A stretch of 29,068 nt of DNA from an uncultured Ruminococcus sp. (GCA_900541495.1 UQKC01000032.1:1-29068); one strand, 5' to 3'. Shown: positions 8,424 through 16,353, counted from the stretch's first letter. Made by a program: numbers and translations. Notes: generated by a model not told the origin, from the letters alone.

Positions 8424-9497
8424 TTATTCATCTCTTGCAGAAAGCTTTGCGGCTGTATCCGCAGTTGCAAGAGCGTCAATTACCTCGTCAAGATTTCCGT
8501 TGAGGATACTTTCAAGGCGGTATATCGTAAGACCGATCCTATGGTCGGTAAGTCTGCTTTCGGGAAAATTATAGGTTCTGATTCGCTCGGAACGGTTACC
8601 CGTGCCGACCTGAGAACGGCGCTCGGAAGCAATTTTTTCGTTCTGCTCTTCGAGCATTGATTCGTATAATCTTGAACGGAGAATTTTCATCGCTCTGTCC
8701 TTATTTTTATACTGGCTTCGCTCGTCCTGACACTCGACAACAACACCCGTTGGGAGATGGGTTATTCTTACAGCGGATTCTGTCTTGTTGATATGCTGAC
8801 CGCCTGCGCCCGATGCACGGAAAACGTCTATCTTAAGGTCAGTCGGATTTATCTCCAGTTCGACTTCGTCAGCTTCTACAAGAACTGCGACCGTAACGGT
8901 CGAAGTGTGAACTCTGCCCTGCGATTCGGTTTCGGGGACACGCTGAACACGGTGAACGCCGCTTTCATATTTAAGGCGTGAATATGCGCCCTCGCCAATG
9001 ACATTAAAGCTAATTTCCTTAATGCCGCCAAGCTCGGTCTCATTTATGTTCAGAACTTCTATTTTCCAATGCTTGCTTTCGGCATACATTGTGTACATTC
9101 TGTAAAGTGAATTTGCGAAAAGTGCAGCTTCTTCGCCGCCTGCACCGCCGCGAATTTCGATGATAACGTTCTTATCGTCATTCGGGTCTTTCGGGAGAAG
9201 CATAACTTTAAGTTCTTCGGTAATTTCTTCAAGCTTAGGCTTTGCTTCCTCTATCTCGGCTTCGGCAAGCTCACGCATTTCTTCGTCCGTTGACTTATCG
9301 GCAAGAATTTCCTCCGCGTCTGTTTTATCCGAAAGTATTTTGCAGTATTCCCTATACTTTTCAACGATTGGAGTGAGGTTCTTATACTCTTTCATATAGG
9401 AAGCATAAGCTTTTGTATCGTTGATGATATCGGGATTCATAAGCTTTTCGGCTATATCGTTGTATTTTTCTTCGGTAAGTTTAAGCTTTTCAAGCAT
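8424..9497 (-). CDS. prfA: Peptide chain release factor 1
   Basis: This 357-residue class I release factor recognises UAA and UAG and triggers peptide release on the ribosome. GGQ lies at residues 232-234, in the segment GAGGQHINKTESAVR. A PET tripeptide at 188-190 occupies the codon-recognition position and marks RF1 rather than RF2, which has SPF there. The helical N-terminal domain and GGAGGEEAALFA are also present. AAGGAG precedes the ATG, and the gene follows the DUF951 gene by 24 bases. Confidence 0.97.
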   Translation of the reverse strand: MLEKLKLTEEKYNDIAEKLMNPDIINDTKAYASYMKEYKNLTPIVEKYREYCKILSDKTDAEEILADKSTDEEMRELAEAEIEEAKPKLEEITEELKVMLLPKDPNDDKNVIIEIRGGAGGEEAALFANSLYRMYTMYAESKHWKIEVLNINETELGGIKEISFNVIGEGAYSRLKYESGVHRVQRVPETESQGRVHTSTVTVAVLVEADEVELEINPTDLKIDVFRASGAGGQHINKTESAVRITHLPTGVVVECQDERSQYKNKDRAMKILRSRLYESMLEEQNEKIASERRSQVGTGNRSERIRTYNFPESRLTDHRIGLTIYRLESILNGNLDEVIDALATADTAAKLSARDE

Positions 9498-9521
9498 AAA
9501 TTTTCTCCTTCGGGATATATG

Positions 9522-9713
9522 TCAGGCATTGTCTTCCTTGTGGACGACCTGCTTTATATTTTTCTCAATTTTATTTCTCGGAGTCATAAATTCTCTTCCG
9601 CAGCCCTCGCAGCGGAGCTTGAAATCCATACCTGCACGGATAACGGTCATTTTATTGCTTCCGCACGGGTGAGCTTTTTTCATTGTCAAGATATCGTTCG
9701 GACGAATATCCAT
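9522..9713 (-). CDS. DUF951 family protein (YyzM-like)
   Basis: This 63-residue basic protein has the hallmark start of the DUF951 family: DILTMKKAHPCGSN, then VIRAGMDFKLRCEGCGREFMTPR. Cys17, Cys35 and Cys38 could bind metal. Its biochemical role is not established; the basic, Cys-bearing character suggests nucleic-acid binding. AAGGAGA precedes the ATG. It is the first gene of the prfA operon. At first glance it resembles ribosomal protein L31 (rpmE), but the HPCGSN segment and overall pattern do not fit L31. Confidence 0.88.
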   Translation of the reverse strand: MDIRPNDILTMKKAHPCGSNKMTVIRAGMDFKLRCEGCGREFMTPRNKIEKNIKQVVHKEDNA

Positions 9714-9736
9714 TTTATGAATCTCCTTTTATTATG

Positions 9737-9793
9737 TTGTATTTTTTCGGGAGTTAAAGATATAATATACCTTACAAAAATGAAAATGTACAA
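9737..9793. promoter_or_regulatory. Probable divergent promoters between the DUF951 gene and the 9857 gene
   Basis: On the plus strand, TTGTAT (9737-9742) and TATAAT (9761-9766) are 18 bases apart, upstream of the gene at 9857. On the minus strand, TTGTAC (9793-9788) and TATATT (9769-9764) are 18 bases apart, upstream of the DUF951-prfA operon. The two -10 elements overlap, so the promoters would compete. The -35 matches are weak. Confidence 0.4.
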
Positions 9794-9856
9794 AAAATCA
9801 GACAAATATGCAAATTTGATTTTTTCTGCACTTTCAAAACGAAAGGAAGTTAAACT

Positions 9857-10192
9857 ATGAAAATAATTGCTGAATTCGACTCGGTAAATTCCGCCGATCT
9901 TGCTGCGGCAAACATTCGCAGAACTATTTCGCCCTTTTCGGACATAAGAGTTCTGCAAAAACACGAGCACACTTCAATGTCGTTCAGCGGACTGACAGCT
10001 GCATTCGGCAACGGCAATCCTGCTATCGGGCCTAATATGTACACATATCCCGTCCCTGCGACTAATGACATCGATATGGACGAACACACCGAAAAAGTCA
10101 CTCTTGAAGTAGTATGCACCAAAGAGGACAGAAAAAAAGTTTCGGGCATTATCATCAACAGCGGTGGTTACAGTCTGAGCGAACTGAACTGA
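9857..10192 (+). CDS. Small protein of unknown function, possibly a stress-protein-like alpha/beta domain
   Basis: I do not recognise this 111-residue soluble protein with certainty. It begins with a beta strand and helix (MKIIAEFDSVNSADLAAANIRR). A Gly/Pro/Asn-rich middle holds two Tyr residues. It ends with a second strand-helix-strand (VTLEVVCTKEDRKKVSGIIINSGGY). That layout resembles YflT/general-stress-protein-17M-type domains, but the match is by pattern only. GAAAGGAAG lies about eight bases before the ATG. It is transcribed away from the prfA operon and may be cotranscribed with the S1 protein 73 bases downstream. Confidence 0.7.
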   Translation: MKIIAEFDSVNSADLAAANIRRTISPFSDIRVLQKHEHTSMSFSGLTAAFGNGNPAIGPNMYTYPVPATNDIDMDEHTEKVTLEVVCTKEDRKKVSGIIINSGGYSLSELN

Positions 10193-10204
10193 ATAGCATA
10201 TATT

Positions 10205-10256
10205 CCCATACGGCGGCATAAACTTGAAAGAAAATATTTTTAAGCCAAAATATGGG
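10205..10256 (+). promoter_or_regulatory. Possible hairpin masking the S1-protein ribosome binding site
   Basis: CCCATA (10205-10210) is complementary to TATGGG (10251-10256), which runs into the GGGAGGT ribosome binding site (10254-10260). An inner GGC (near 10214) can pair with GCC (near 10243). The pairing would partly hide the start region of the following gene. Stem and interior loop are modest, so this is tentative. Confidence 0.35.
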
Positions 10257-10265
10257 AGGTACAAA

Positions 10266-11198
10266 ATGAACAACTACTACCCCGAGGGAACGCTTATCGG
10301 CTCTCCCGAAAACACAGCAGCAATGAAAAGCATTTTCGCGCTTCAGGATTCGATATTACAGGGAAAAATTCTCGAAGCGAGAGCTGTTGTGTGCGACAAC
10401 GAACATAATCTTATCGTTGAGCTGCCCTGCCCGAACTGCCCAAAAGGAATTATCCCGAGGACGGAGGGTGCGCTCGGCATTGAGGACGGTTCAACGAAGG
10501 ATATTGCTCTTATAACCAAGGTCAACAAGCCGGTCTGCTTCAAAATCTTGCGGCTGATAAAAAATCCCGACGGTTTATTCACCGCCGTTTTATCGCGACG
10601 CGCTGTTCAGGAAGAATGTATGGAAAACTTCATTTCCCAGCTTCATGCAGGAGATATCATTCCTGCAAAGGTCACGCATCTTGAACAGTTTGGCGCATTC
10701 GTTGATATCGGCTGCGGAATACCGTCACTTATCCCGATAGATTCTATTTCAATATCGAGAATTTCACACCCGTCCGACCGATTTATGCCGTATCAGAATA
10801 TACGGGTAATAATCAAGGGTCAGAGCGGCGGAAAAATTCTGCTTTCTCACAAAGAGCTGCTCGGAACATGGGAAGAAAACGCCGCACGTTTCAGCTGCGG
10901 CGAAACGGTTTCGGGAACGGTGCGCTCCGTTGAGGACTACGGTATTTTTGTAGAGCTTGCACCAAACCTTGCAGGACTTGCCGAGCCTAAAGAAAATGTT
11001 CAGGCAGGCGACAATGCAAGCGTTTACATAAAGGCGATAATCCCCGAAAAAATGAAAGTCAAACTCATTATCGTTGATGTTTTCAAGGAACAGCACAAAG
11101 ACCCGTCGTTCCGATATTTTTTCAATGAAGATCACATTTCGCACTGGGTCTATTCTTCGCCCGATTCGGGAAAGCTTATCGAAAACTATTTCGGCTGA
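10266..11198 (+). CDS. S1-domain RNA-binding protein
   Basis: This 310-residue protein is built from S1-type OB folds. A degenerate first repeat covers about residues 30-110. A clear second repeat starts at AGDIIPAKVTHLEQFGAFVDIGCG and a third at GETVSGTVRSVEDYGIFVELAPN. It resembles the ribosomal protein S1-like proteins of Clostridia and probably binds RNA; the partner is unknown. The ATG at 10266 is fixed by GGGAGGT five bases upstream; an in-frame TTG at 10224 lacks such a site. The 3' end overlaps the end of convergent rarA by 13 bases. Confidence 0.9.
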   Translation: MNNYYPEGTLIGSPENTAAMKSIFALQDSILQGKILEARAVVCDNEHNLIVELPCPNCPKGIIPRTEGALGIEDGSTKDIALITKVNKPVCFKILRLIKNPDGLFTAVLSRRAVQEECMENFISQLHAGDIIPAKVTHLEQFGAFVDIGCGIPSLIPIDSISISRISHPSDRFMPYQNIRVIIKGQSGGKILLSHKELLGTWEENAARFSCGETVSGTVRSVEDYGIFVELAPNLAGLAEPKENVQAGDNASVYIKAIIPEKMKVKLIIVDVFKEQHKDPSFRYFFNEDHISHWVYSSPDSGKLIENYFG

Positions 11199-12472
11199 CG
11201 CTTTTCCTCGTCGGCGAGTATCTTATTTCTGTAAGCAAGGGCAGCCTGCTCGTTTTTGTTCTCTCCAAAATGGTAGTAGACCTTGTTTTTCAGAGGGTCG
11301 GGCAGGTATTGCTGCTTGACGTAATGATTCGGGTAGTCATGCGGATATAGGTAATGCTGACCTTTTACCGCCGCGCCCTCGCCGTCAAAATGTTTATTTT
11401 GGAGATGTCTTGGGAAGTCGCCTATTTCACCGTTATGGATATCGGAAAGTGCTGCGTCCATTGCAAGATATGCGCTGTTCGATTTCGGCGCAGTAGCAAG
11501 CAGGATAACAGCTTCGGCGAGAGGTATCCGTGCTTCGGGCAGACCAAGCTGCATTGCGCTGTCAACGCAGGATTTCACGATAGTTATTGCCTGCGGATAA
11601 GCCAGTCCGACATCTTCGCAGGCTATTACGAGAAGTCGGCGCGAAAGGGAGATTATGTCCCCCGTTTCAATAAGCCGTGCGGCGTAATGGATAGCCGCAT
11701 TCTCGTCCGACCCCCGAATTGATTTTTGCAGGGCGGAAAGAATATCGTAATGCTGATCTCCGTCACGGTCATATTTCATATTGCTGCGCTGCGTAAGCTC
11801 CGCGGCAATTTCTTTTGTTATGCGTATTTCCGTACCGTTATTTTCGCCCGAGAGAACGCAAAGCTCGGCGGTATTTATCGACTTCCTCACGTCGCCGCCG
11901 CAGCCTCTCGCGATATATTCGGCTGCGCCTTTTTCGACTTTTACGGGCAAACCGAGCTGCTCTGCGGCAAGGCGGAACGCACGGTTCACCGCAGGTACAA
12001 GTTCTTCCGCCGAAACGGGTTTGAACTCAAATACGGTCGAGCGGCTTATGATAGCGTTATATACATAAAAGTACGGATTTTCGGTCGTTGAAGCGATAAG
12101 GGTTATCTGTCCGTTTTCGATATATTCGAGAAGCGACTGCTGCTGTTTTTTGTTGAGATACTGGATCTCGTCAAGATACAGAAGTACGCCGTTAATGCCG
12201 TCGAGGGTGTTCGTATCTTCGATGACTTCTTTTATATCGGCAATTGAAGCACTCGTTCCGTTGAGCTTATGGAGCTTCATTCCCGCATTTTCGGCAATGA
12301 TACGGGCAACGGTTGTCTTGCCGACACCCGCACTTCCGTAGAATATCATATTCGGGATAGTGCCGTTCTCGATAATTCTTCGCAGCGGCTTGCCTTCGCC
12401 GAGGATATGCTTCTGACCGACAACATCGTCAAGGGTTTTCGGACGTATTCTGTCGGCAAGCGGTATATTCAC
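11186..12472 (-). CDS. rarA: Replication-associated recombination protein A (RarA/MgsA) AAA+ ATPase
   Basis: This 428-residue AAA+ ATPase of the RarA/Mgs1/WRNIP1 family acts at stalled replication forks. Walker A GSAGVGKT lies at residues 46-53 and Walker B is LYLDEI. Also present are STTENPYFYVYNAIISRS, with the sensor and arginine finger region, and the C-terminal oligomerisation domain (RIPLAEAVILLATAPKSNSAYLAMD). I prefer the GTG at 12472: AGGGGAGG sits seven bases upstream and the protein then begins MNIPLADRIRPK, as homologues do. The ATG at 12496 directly follows a hairpin and has no ribosome binding site. I see no terminator after the gene. Confidence 0.94.
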   Translation of the reverse strand: MNIPLADRIRPKTLDDVVGQKHILGEGKPLRRIIENGTIPNMIFYGSAGVGKTTVARIIAENAGMKLHKLNGTSASIADIKEVIEDTNTLDGINGVLLYLDEIQYLNKKQQQSLLEYIENGQITLIASTTENPYFYVYNAIISRSTVFEFKPVSAEELVPAVNRAFRLAAEQLGLPVKVEKGAAEYIARGCGGDVRKSINTAELCVLSGENNGTEIRITKEIAAELTQRSNMKYDRDGDQHYDILSALQKSIRGSDENAAIHYAARLIETGDIISLSRRLLVIACEDVGLAYPQAITIVKSCVDSAMQLGLPEARIPLAEAVILLATAPKSNSAYLAMDAALSDIHNGEIGDFPRHLQNKHFDGEGAAVKGQHYLYPHDYPNHYVKQQYLPDPLKNKVYYHFGENKNEQAALAYRNKILADEEKRQPK

Positions 12473-12502
12473 TGTACGTTCCTCCCCTTTCGACATTTTT
12501 AT

Positions 12503-12530
12503 CGGGGAACGGAAAATTGACCGTTCCCCG
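12503..12530 (-). terminator. Strong hairpin between glyA and rarA
   Basis: CGGGGAACGG (12503-12512) and CCGTTCCCCG (12521-12530) form a perfect 10-bp stem around an eight-base loop. It lies 20 bases after the glyA stop and 30 bases before the rarA GTG. On the minus strand it is followed by ATAAAAATG rather than a T run. It may be a weak terminator, a processing site or an mRNA-stability hairpin. Confidence 0.55.
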
Positions 12531-12550
12531 ACTTTATGATTCACGAAAAA

Positions 12551-13804
12551 TTACATATAAAGAGGGTGCTTTGCGCAGATCTCGTTAACGCCTGCTCTGA
12601 TAGCGTCAGCCTTGCCCTCGAAATCGGTAGCTGTGAGGTACATAAACTCTGCGATCTTATCCATATCGGCAGTATCAAGTCCTCTTGTTGTAACAGCAGG
12701 AGTACCAACTCTGATACCGCTTGTAACGAATGGCTTTTCAGGGTCATTCGGGATAGCGTTCTTGTTTACTGTGATATAAACTTCGTCAAGACGATGCTCG
12801 AACTCTTTGCCCGTAAGCTTGAAAGGACGGAGATCAACGAGCATAAGGTGGTTGTCTGTGCCGCCCGAAACAAGGTCGAAGCCTCTGTCAAGAAGTCCCT
12901 TTGCGAGAGCCTGAGCATTTTCAACGATGTTCTTGCCGTATTCCTTGAATTCAGGTTTCAAAGCTTCGCCGAAGCATACAGCCTTGCCTGCGATAACGTG
13001 CATAAGAGGGCCGCCCTGTGTTCCCGGGAAGATAGCAGAGTTGATCTTCTTAGCGAGATACTCGTTGTTTGTGAGGATAAGACCGCCTCTTGGACCTCTC
13101 AATGTCTTATGTGTAGTTGTTGTTACGATATCAGCATAAGGTACAGGTGACTGATGCTGACCTGCGGCAACAAGTCCTGCGATATGAGCCATATCTACCA
13201 TAAGATATGCGCCGACTGCTCTTGCGATAGAAGAAAGCTTCTCAAAGTCGATCTTTCTCGGATATGCGGAAGCGCCTGCAACGATGAGCTTTGGCTTGCA
13301 CTTGTTTGCAGCCTTGTAAAGCTCCTCATAGTCGATATAACCCTCGTCATTTACGCCGTAGGAAGTGAAGTTAAAATATTTGCCCGAGATGTTTACGGGC
13401 GACCCGTGTGTAAGGTGACCGCCGTGAGCAAGGGACATACCCATAACGGTGTCGCCCGGCTGGAGAAGAGCCACATAAACAGCGGTGTTAGCCTGAGCAC
13501 CCGAATGAGGCTGAACGTTTGCGTATTTTGCACCGAAGAGCTTCTTCGCTCTCTCGATCGCGATATTTTCAACGATATCAACATCTTCGCAGCCGCCGTA
13601 GTATCTCTTTCCCGGATAACCCTCTGCGTATTTATTTGTAAGAACGCTGCCCATTGCTGCCATTACAGCAGGGCTTACGATATTTTCGCTTGCGATAAGC
13701 TCAAGGTTTCTGCGCTGTCTTGCAAGTTCAAGCTCCATAGCGCCGCCGACTTCGGGGTCAGCGTCCTTTACGAAACCAATCGTATCCATTATATTCTCGT
13801 ACAT
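12551..13804 (-). CDS. glyA: Serine hydroxymethyltransferase
   Basis: This 417-residue PLP enzyme interconverts serine plus tetrahydrofolate with glycine plus 5,10-methylene-tetrahydrofolate. It is the main one-carbon supply for purine, thymidylate and methionine synthesis. The PLP Lys233 lies in TTTTHKTLRGPRGG. Other family segments are IASENIVS, NKYAEGYPGKRYYGG and HSGAQAN. The ATG at 13804 has GAAAGGGTG upstream and a clear promoter at 13843-13871. Confidence 0.98.
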   Translation of the reverse strand: MYENIMDTIGFVKDADPEVGGAMELELARQRRNLELIASENIVSPAVMAAMGSVLTNKYAEGYPGKRYYGGCEDVDIVENIAIERAKKLFGAKYANVQPHSGAQANTAVYVALLQPGDTVMGMSLAHGGHLTHGSPVNISGKYFNFTSYGVNDEGYIDYEELYKAANKCKPKLIVAGASAYPRKIDFEKLSSIARAVGAYLMVDMAHIAGLVAAGQHQSPVPYADIVTTTTHKTLRGPRGGLILTNNEYLAKKINSAIFPGTQGGPLMHVIAGKAVCFGEALKPEFKEYGKNIVENAQALAKGLLDRGFDLVSGGTDNHLMLVDLRPFKLTGKEFEHRLDEVYITVNKNAIPNDPEKPFVTSGIRVGTPAVTTRGLDTADMDKIAEFMYLTATDFEGKADAIRAGVNEICAKHPLYM

Positions 13805-13842
13805 AACTAAAACACCCTTTCAAGATATAAATATGTAAACAT

Positions 13843-13871
13843 ATTATACTACATTTCAACTCTTTTGGCAA
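13843..13871 (-). promoter_or_regulatory. Sigma-A-like promoter of glyA
   Basis: On the minus strand, TTGCCA (13871-13866) is separated by 17 bases from a perfect TATAAT (13848-13843). The resulting leader is only about 30 bases long, so no riboswitch could fit between promoter and start. Confidence 0.8.
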
Positions 13872-13966
13872 GTCTTTTCATAGAATTGGGAATAAATATA
13901 CGAAATTTGTTGCAAATGTTCTTATTTCTATAAAAAACTGTGCAAAATGATATACAGATAAACAAA

Positions 13967-13996
13967 AAGCGCGGCGGATATTTCACCGACGCGCTT
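13967..13996 (-). terminator. Intrinsic terminator downstream of glnN
   Basis: AAGCGCG (13967-13973) pairs with CGCGCTT (13990-13996), with an inner CGG/CCG pairing across one mismatch. On the minus strand the stem is followed by TTTGTTTATCTG. It lies about 170 bases past the glnN stop, so the glnN mRNA would carry a long 3' untranslated region. Confidence 0.7.
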
Positions 13997-14023
13997 GTTT
14001 TCCACTGAATTTTTAAGGGAGAT

Positions 14024-14054
14024 GGCGGATAGGTTCAGGGACAGCCTATCCGCC
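14024..14054 (-). other. Perfect hairpin in the glnN 3' untranslated region
   Basis: GGCGGATAGG (14024-14033) and CCTATCCGCC (14045-14054) form a perfect 10-bp stem with an 11-base loop and no following U run. A smaller 6-bp hairpin (ATATCG 14089-14094 with CGATAT 14100-14105) lies between it and glnN. I see no convincing coding sequence in the 361-base gap 13805-14165, which otherwise holds the glyA promoter and the terminator at 13967-13996. Confidence 0.65.
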
Positions 14055-14165
14055 GCTGTAAAGTGAGTGATACCGACTGACGAATGGCATATCGCAAGCC
14101 GATATTTATGTATGGATACACGGTTCAGGCGCATATCCCACATCTCGGGGATGAGAAATTGTCAA

Positions 14166-16274
14166 TTATTCTGTGAAGAGAAGCTGTGTATATGTTGGGA
14201 ATGGCCAGATCTCGGACGGAGTGATGGTTTCGAGTTCATCAACAACAGCTCTGAGGGACTGCATTGCGCTGAATACTTCTTCTCTGAAGAATCTTGCATT
14301 TTCAAGAGTATCGGTCTTTTCCTTGCTGTCGATAAGCTTTGCATCGAGAACATCTACACCTGCAAGAACTTCGTTTGTAAGAGAAGAAACCTTATCTGCA
14401 AGTCTCTTTTCAGCGTCGAAGTTAACGCCGATCGTATTCTTGGAAACCATAGAATCTGCGAGCTGCTTGGAGAACTTGAATGCAGCAGGAACGATCTGCT
14501 TCTTAGCCATATCGAGCATTGTAAGAGCTTCGATATTGATGATCTTGGAGTAGTTGTCGAGGAGGATCTCACGTCTGGACTCAACTTCTGTCTTGGAAAG
14601 AACCTTGAATTCTTCAAAGAGCTTAATGTTCTTTTCATCATCGTAATGCTCAACTGCATCAACGGTAGAAACGTAGTTAGGAAGTCCTCTTCTCTTAGCT
14701 TCTTCAACCCAAGCATCGTCATAGCCGTTGCCGTTGAAGATAACTCTCTTATGTTCCTTGATAGTCTTAACAAGGAGCTTGTTGAGATCGCTTGCGAAGT
14801 CTGTGGACTTTTCGAGTTCATCAGCGAATTCCTTGAATTCCTTAGCAACAATAGTGTTGAGGATATAGTTTGTGCAAGAGATAGTATCGGCAGAACCGAG
14901 TGAACGGAACTCGAACTTATTACCTGTGAATGCAAAGGAAGAAGTTCTGTTTCTGTCTGTTGTATCCTTAGGGAAGTTAGGAAGTGCATCTACACCGATA
15001 ACGAATTCCTTGTTCTGATTTTCCTTGATCATCTTGCCTGATTCAAGAGCGTCAACGATCTGCTGGAGTTCATCGCCGAGGAACATAGAGATGATAGCCG
15101 GAGGTGCTTCGTTAGCGCCAAGACGGTGGTCGTTACCTGCGGAAGCAACGGAAATTCTGAGGAGGTCTGCATATTCATCAACAGCCTTGATAACTGCGCA
15201 AAGAACTGTGAGGAACTGGAAGTTCTCCTTAGGATTTGCGCCCGGTTCAAGGAGGTTCTGTCCGTCGTTTGTGGACATAGACCAGTTGTTGTGCTTACCT
15301 GAGCCGTTTACGCCTGCGTATGGCTTTTCGTGGAGGAGGCAAACAAAACCGTGACGGAGAGCAACCTTCTTCATGATCTCCATTGTAAGAGCATTCTGGT
15401 CTGCAGCAACATTGGAAGTTGTGAAGATAGGAGCCATTTCGTGCTGTGCAGGAGCAACTTCGTTATGCTTTGTCTTGGAGTAAATGCCAAGCTTCCAAAG
15501 TTCTTCGTCGAGATCCTGCATATATTCCTGAACTCTTGTCTTGATGTTTCCGAAGTAGTGATCTTCAAGTTCCTGACCCTTAGGTGCTTTTGCGCCGAAA
15601 AGGGTTCTGCCTGTGAGGATAAGGTCTTCACGCTGATCGTAAAGCTTCTTGTCAACGAGGAAGTATTCCTGTTCAGGACCAACGGTTGTAGTAACTCTTG
15701 TAGCTGTTGTGTTGCCGAAAAGTCTTACGATACGAAGTGCCTGTTCGGAAAGAATTTCCATTGAACGGAGAAGCGGAGTTTTCTTATCGAGGATCTCGCC
15801 TGTATATGAGCAGAAAGCAGTTGGGATATAAAGTGAACCGTCCTTAACAAATGCAGGTGAAGTTGGGTCCCAAGCTGTATAGCCTCTTGCTTCAAATGTT
15901 GCACGAAGTCCGCCGGATGGGAAAGAAGAAGCATCAGGCTCGCCCTTGATAAGTTCCTTGCCTGAGAATTCCATGATGACCTTGCCGTCAGCGGTAGGAG
16001 AAATGAAAGAATCGTGCTTTTCAGCGGTTACGCCTGTCATTGGGTGGAACCAATGTGTATAATGTGTTGCGCCCTTTTCAATTGCCCATTCCTTCATTGC
16101 ATTGGCAACGACTTCTGCTACATCTGTATCAAGCGGTGTGCCGAGCTGCTTTGTTTTGAGCAAAGACTTATAAACGCTCTTAGGAAGTCTTGCCTTCATT
16201 GTTTCTTCGTTAAATACGTTGCAGCCGAAATAATCGGGTACACTCTTAACGCCCTGATTTACTGATTCTGACAT
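14166..16274 (-). CDS. glnN: Glutamine synthetase type III
   Basis: This 702-residue enzyme makes glutamine from glutamate, ammonia and ATP, the key nitrogen-assimilation step. The length and motifs are those of GSIII, not the 450-residue GSI: FPSGGLRATFEARGYTAWD (residues 118-136), GPEQEYF (199-205), NEVAPAQHEMAP (271-282), HEKPYAGVNGSGKHNNWS (from 315) and NRTSSFAFTGNKFEFR. The ATG at 16274 has GGGAGGA seven bases upstream; an in-frame ATG at 16322 lies inside the leader terminator and is rejected. The gene stands alone with its own promoter. Expression is probably set by the terminator in its leader. Confidence 0.97.
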   Translation of the reverse strand: MSESVNQGVKSVPDYFGCNVFNEETMKARLPKSVYKSLLKTKQLGTPLDTDVAEVVANAMKEWAIEKGATHYTHWFHPMTGVTAEKHDSFISPTADGKVIMEFSGKELIKGEPDASSFPSGGLRATFEARGYTAWDPTSPAFVKDGSLYIPTAFCSYTGEILDKKTPLLRSMEILSEQALRIVRLFGNTTATRVTTTVGPEQEYFLVDKKLYDQREDLILTGRTLFGAKAPKGQELEDHYFGNIKTRVQEYMQDLDEELWKLGIYSKTKHNEVAPAQHEMAPIFTTSNVAADQNALTMEIMKKVALRHGFVCLLHEKPYAGVNGSGKHNNWSMSTNDGQNLLEPGANPKENFQFLTVLCAVIKAVDEYADLLRISVASAGNDHRLGANEAPPAIISMFLGDELQQIVDALESGKMIKENQNKEFVIGVDALPNFPKDTTDRNRTSSFAFTGNKFEFRSLGSADTISCTNYILNTIVAKEFKEFADELEKSTDFASDLNKLLVKTIKEHKRVIFNGNGYDDAWVEEAKRRGLPNYVSTVDAVEHYDDEKNIKLFEEFKVLSKTEVESRREILLDNYSKIINIEALTMLDMAKKQIVPAAFKFSKQLADSMVSKNTIGVNFDAEKRLADKVSSLTNEVLAGVDVLDAKLIDSKEKTDTLENARFFREEVFSAMQSLRAVVDELETITPSEIWPFPTYTQLLFTE

Positions 16275-16312
16275 AATAATTTCCTCCCAATCATTATTTA
16301 AGATAACAAAAA

Positions 16313-16351
16313 GGCACTTCAACAGATAATTAACCTATCTGCTGAAGCGCC
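16313..16351 (-). terminator. Leader terminator (attenuator) of glnN
   Basis: On the minus strand, bases 16351-16336 pair with 16328-16313 to form an uninterrupted 16-bp stem, including two G-U pairs, with the loop GGTTAAT. Five T residues follow at once (16312-16308). Those two pairs are mismatches on the plus strand, so the structure belongs to the glnN transcript. It lies between the glnN promoter and the glnN ribosome binding site, hence an attenuator rather than an end-of-gene terminator. Confidence 0.9.
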
Positions 16352-16353
16352 AT
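16330..16353 (-). CDS. Candidate glnN leader peptide MALQQIG
   Basis: The minus-strand frame ATG-GCG-CTT-CAG-CAG-ATA-GGT-TAA encodes seven residues with two adjacent Gln codons. It begins about 21 bases after the expected transcript start. The Gln codons lie inside the 5' arm of the leader terminator, and the stop codon is in the terminator loop. A ribosome stalled at CAG-CAG for lack of charged tRNA(Gln) would cover that arm and allow read-through into glutamine synthetase. Against this, the upstream ribosome binding site is poor (AAGAAG, three bases away). Translation is therefore an inference. Confidence 0.5.
   Translation of the reverse strand: MALQQIG

Noticed and set aside
9522..9713. 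Ribosomal protein L31 (rpmE) upstream of prfA
   Set aside because: The position and Cys residues suggest it, but the HPCGSN and RCEGCG pattern fits DUF951 instead.
12536..13810. Long plus-strand frames opposite glyA, and similar frames opposite murD, glnN and gatB
   Set aside because: They are antisense shadows of strongly recognised genes, rich in Cys, Ser and Arg, with no family features.
13928..14143. Open frame of 71 codons downstream of glnN
   Set aside because: It runs through two hairpins and the terminator and has no plausible ribosome binding site.
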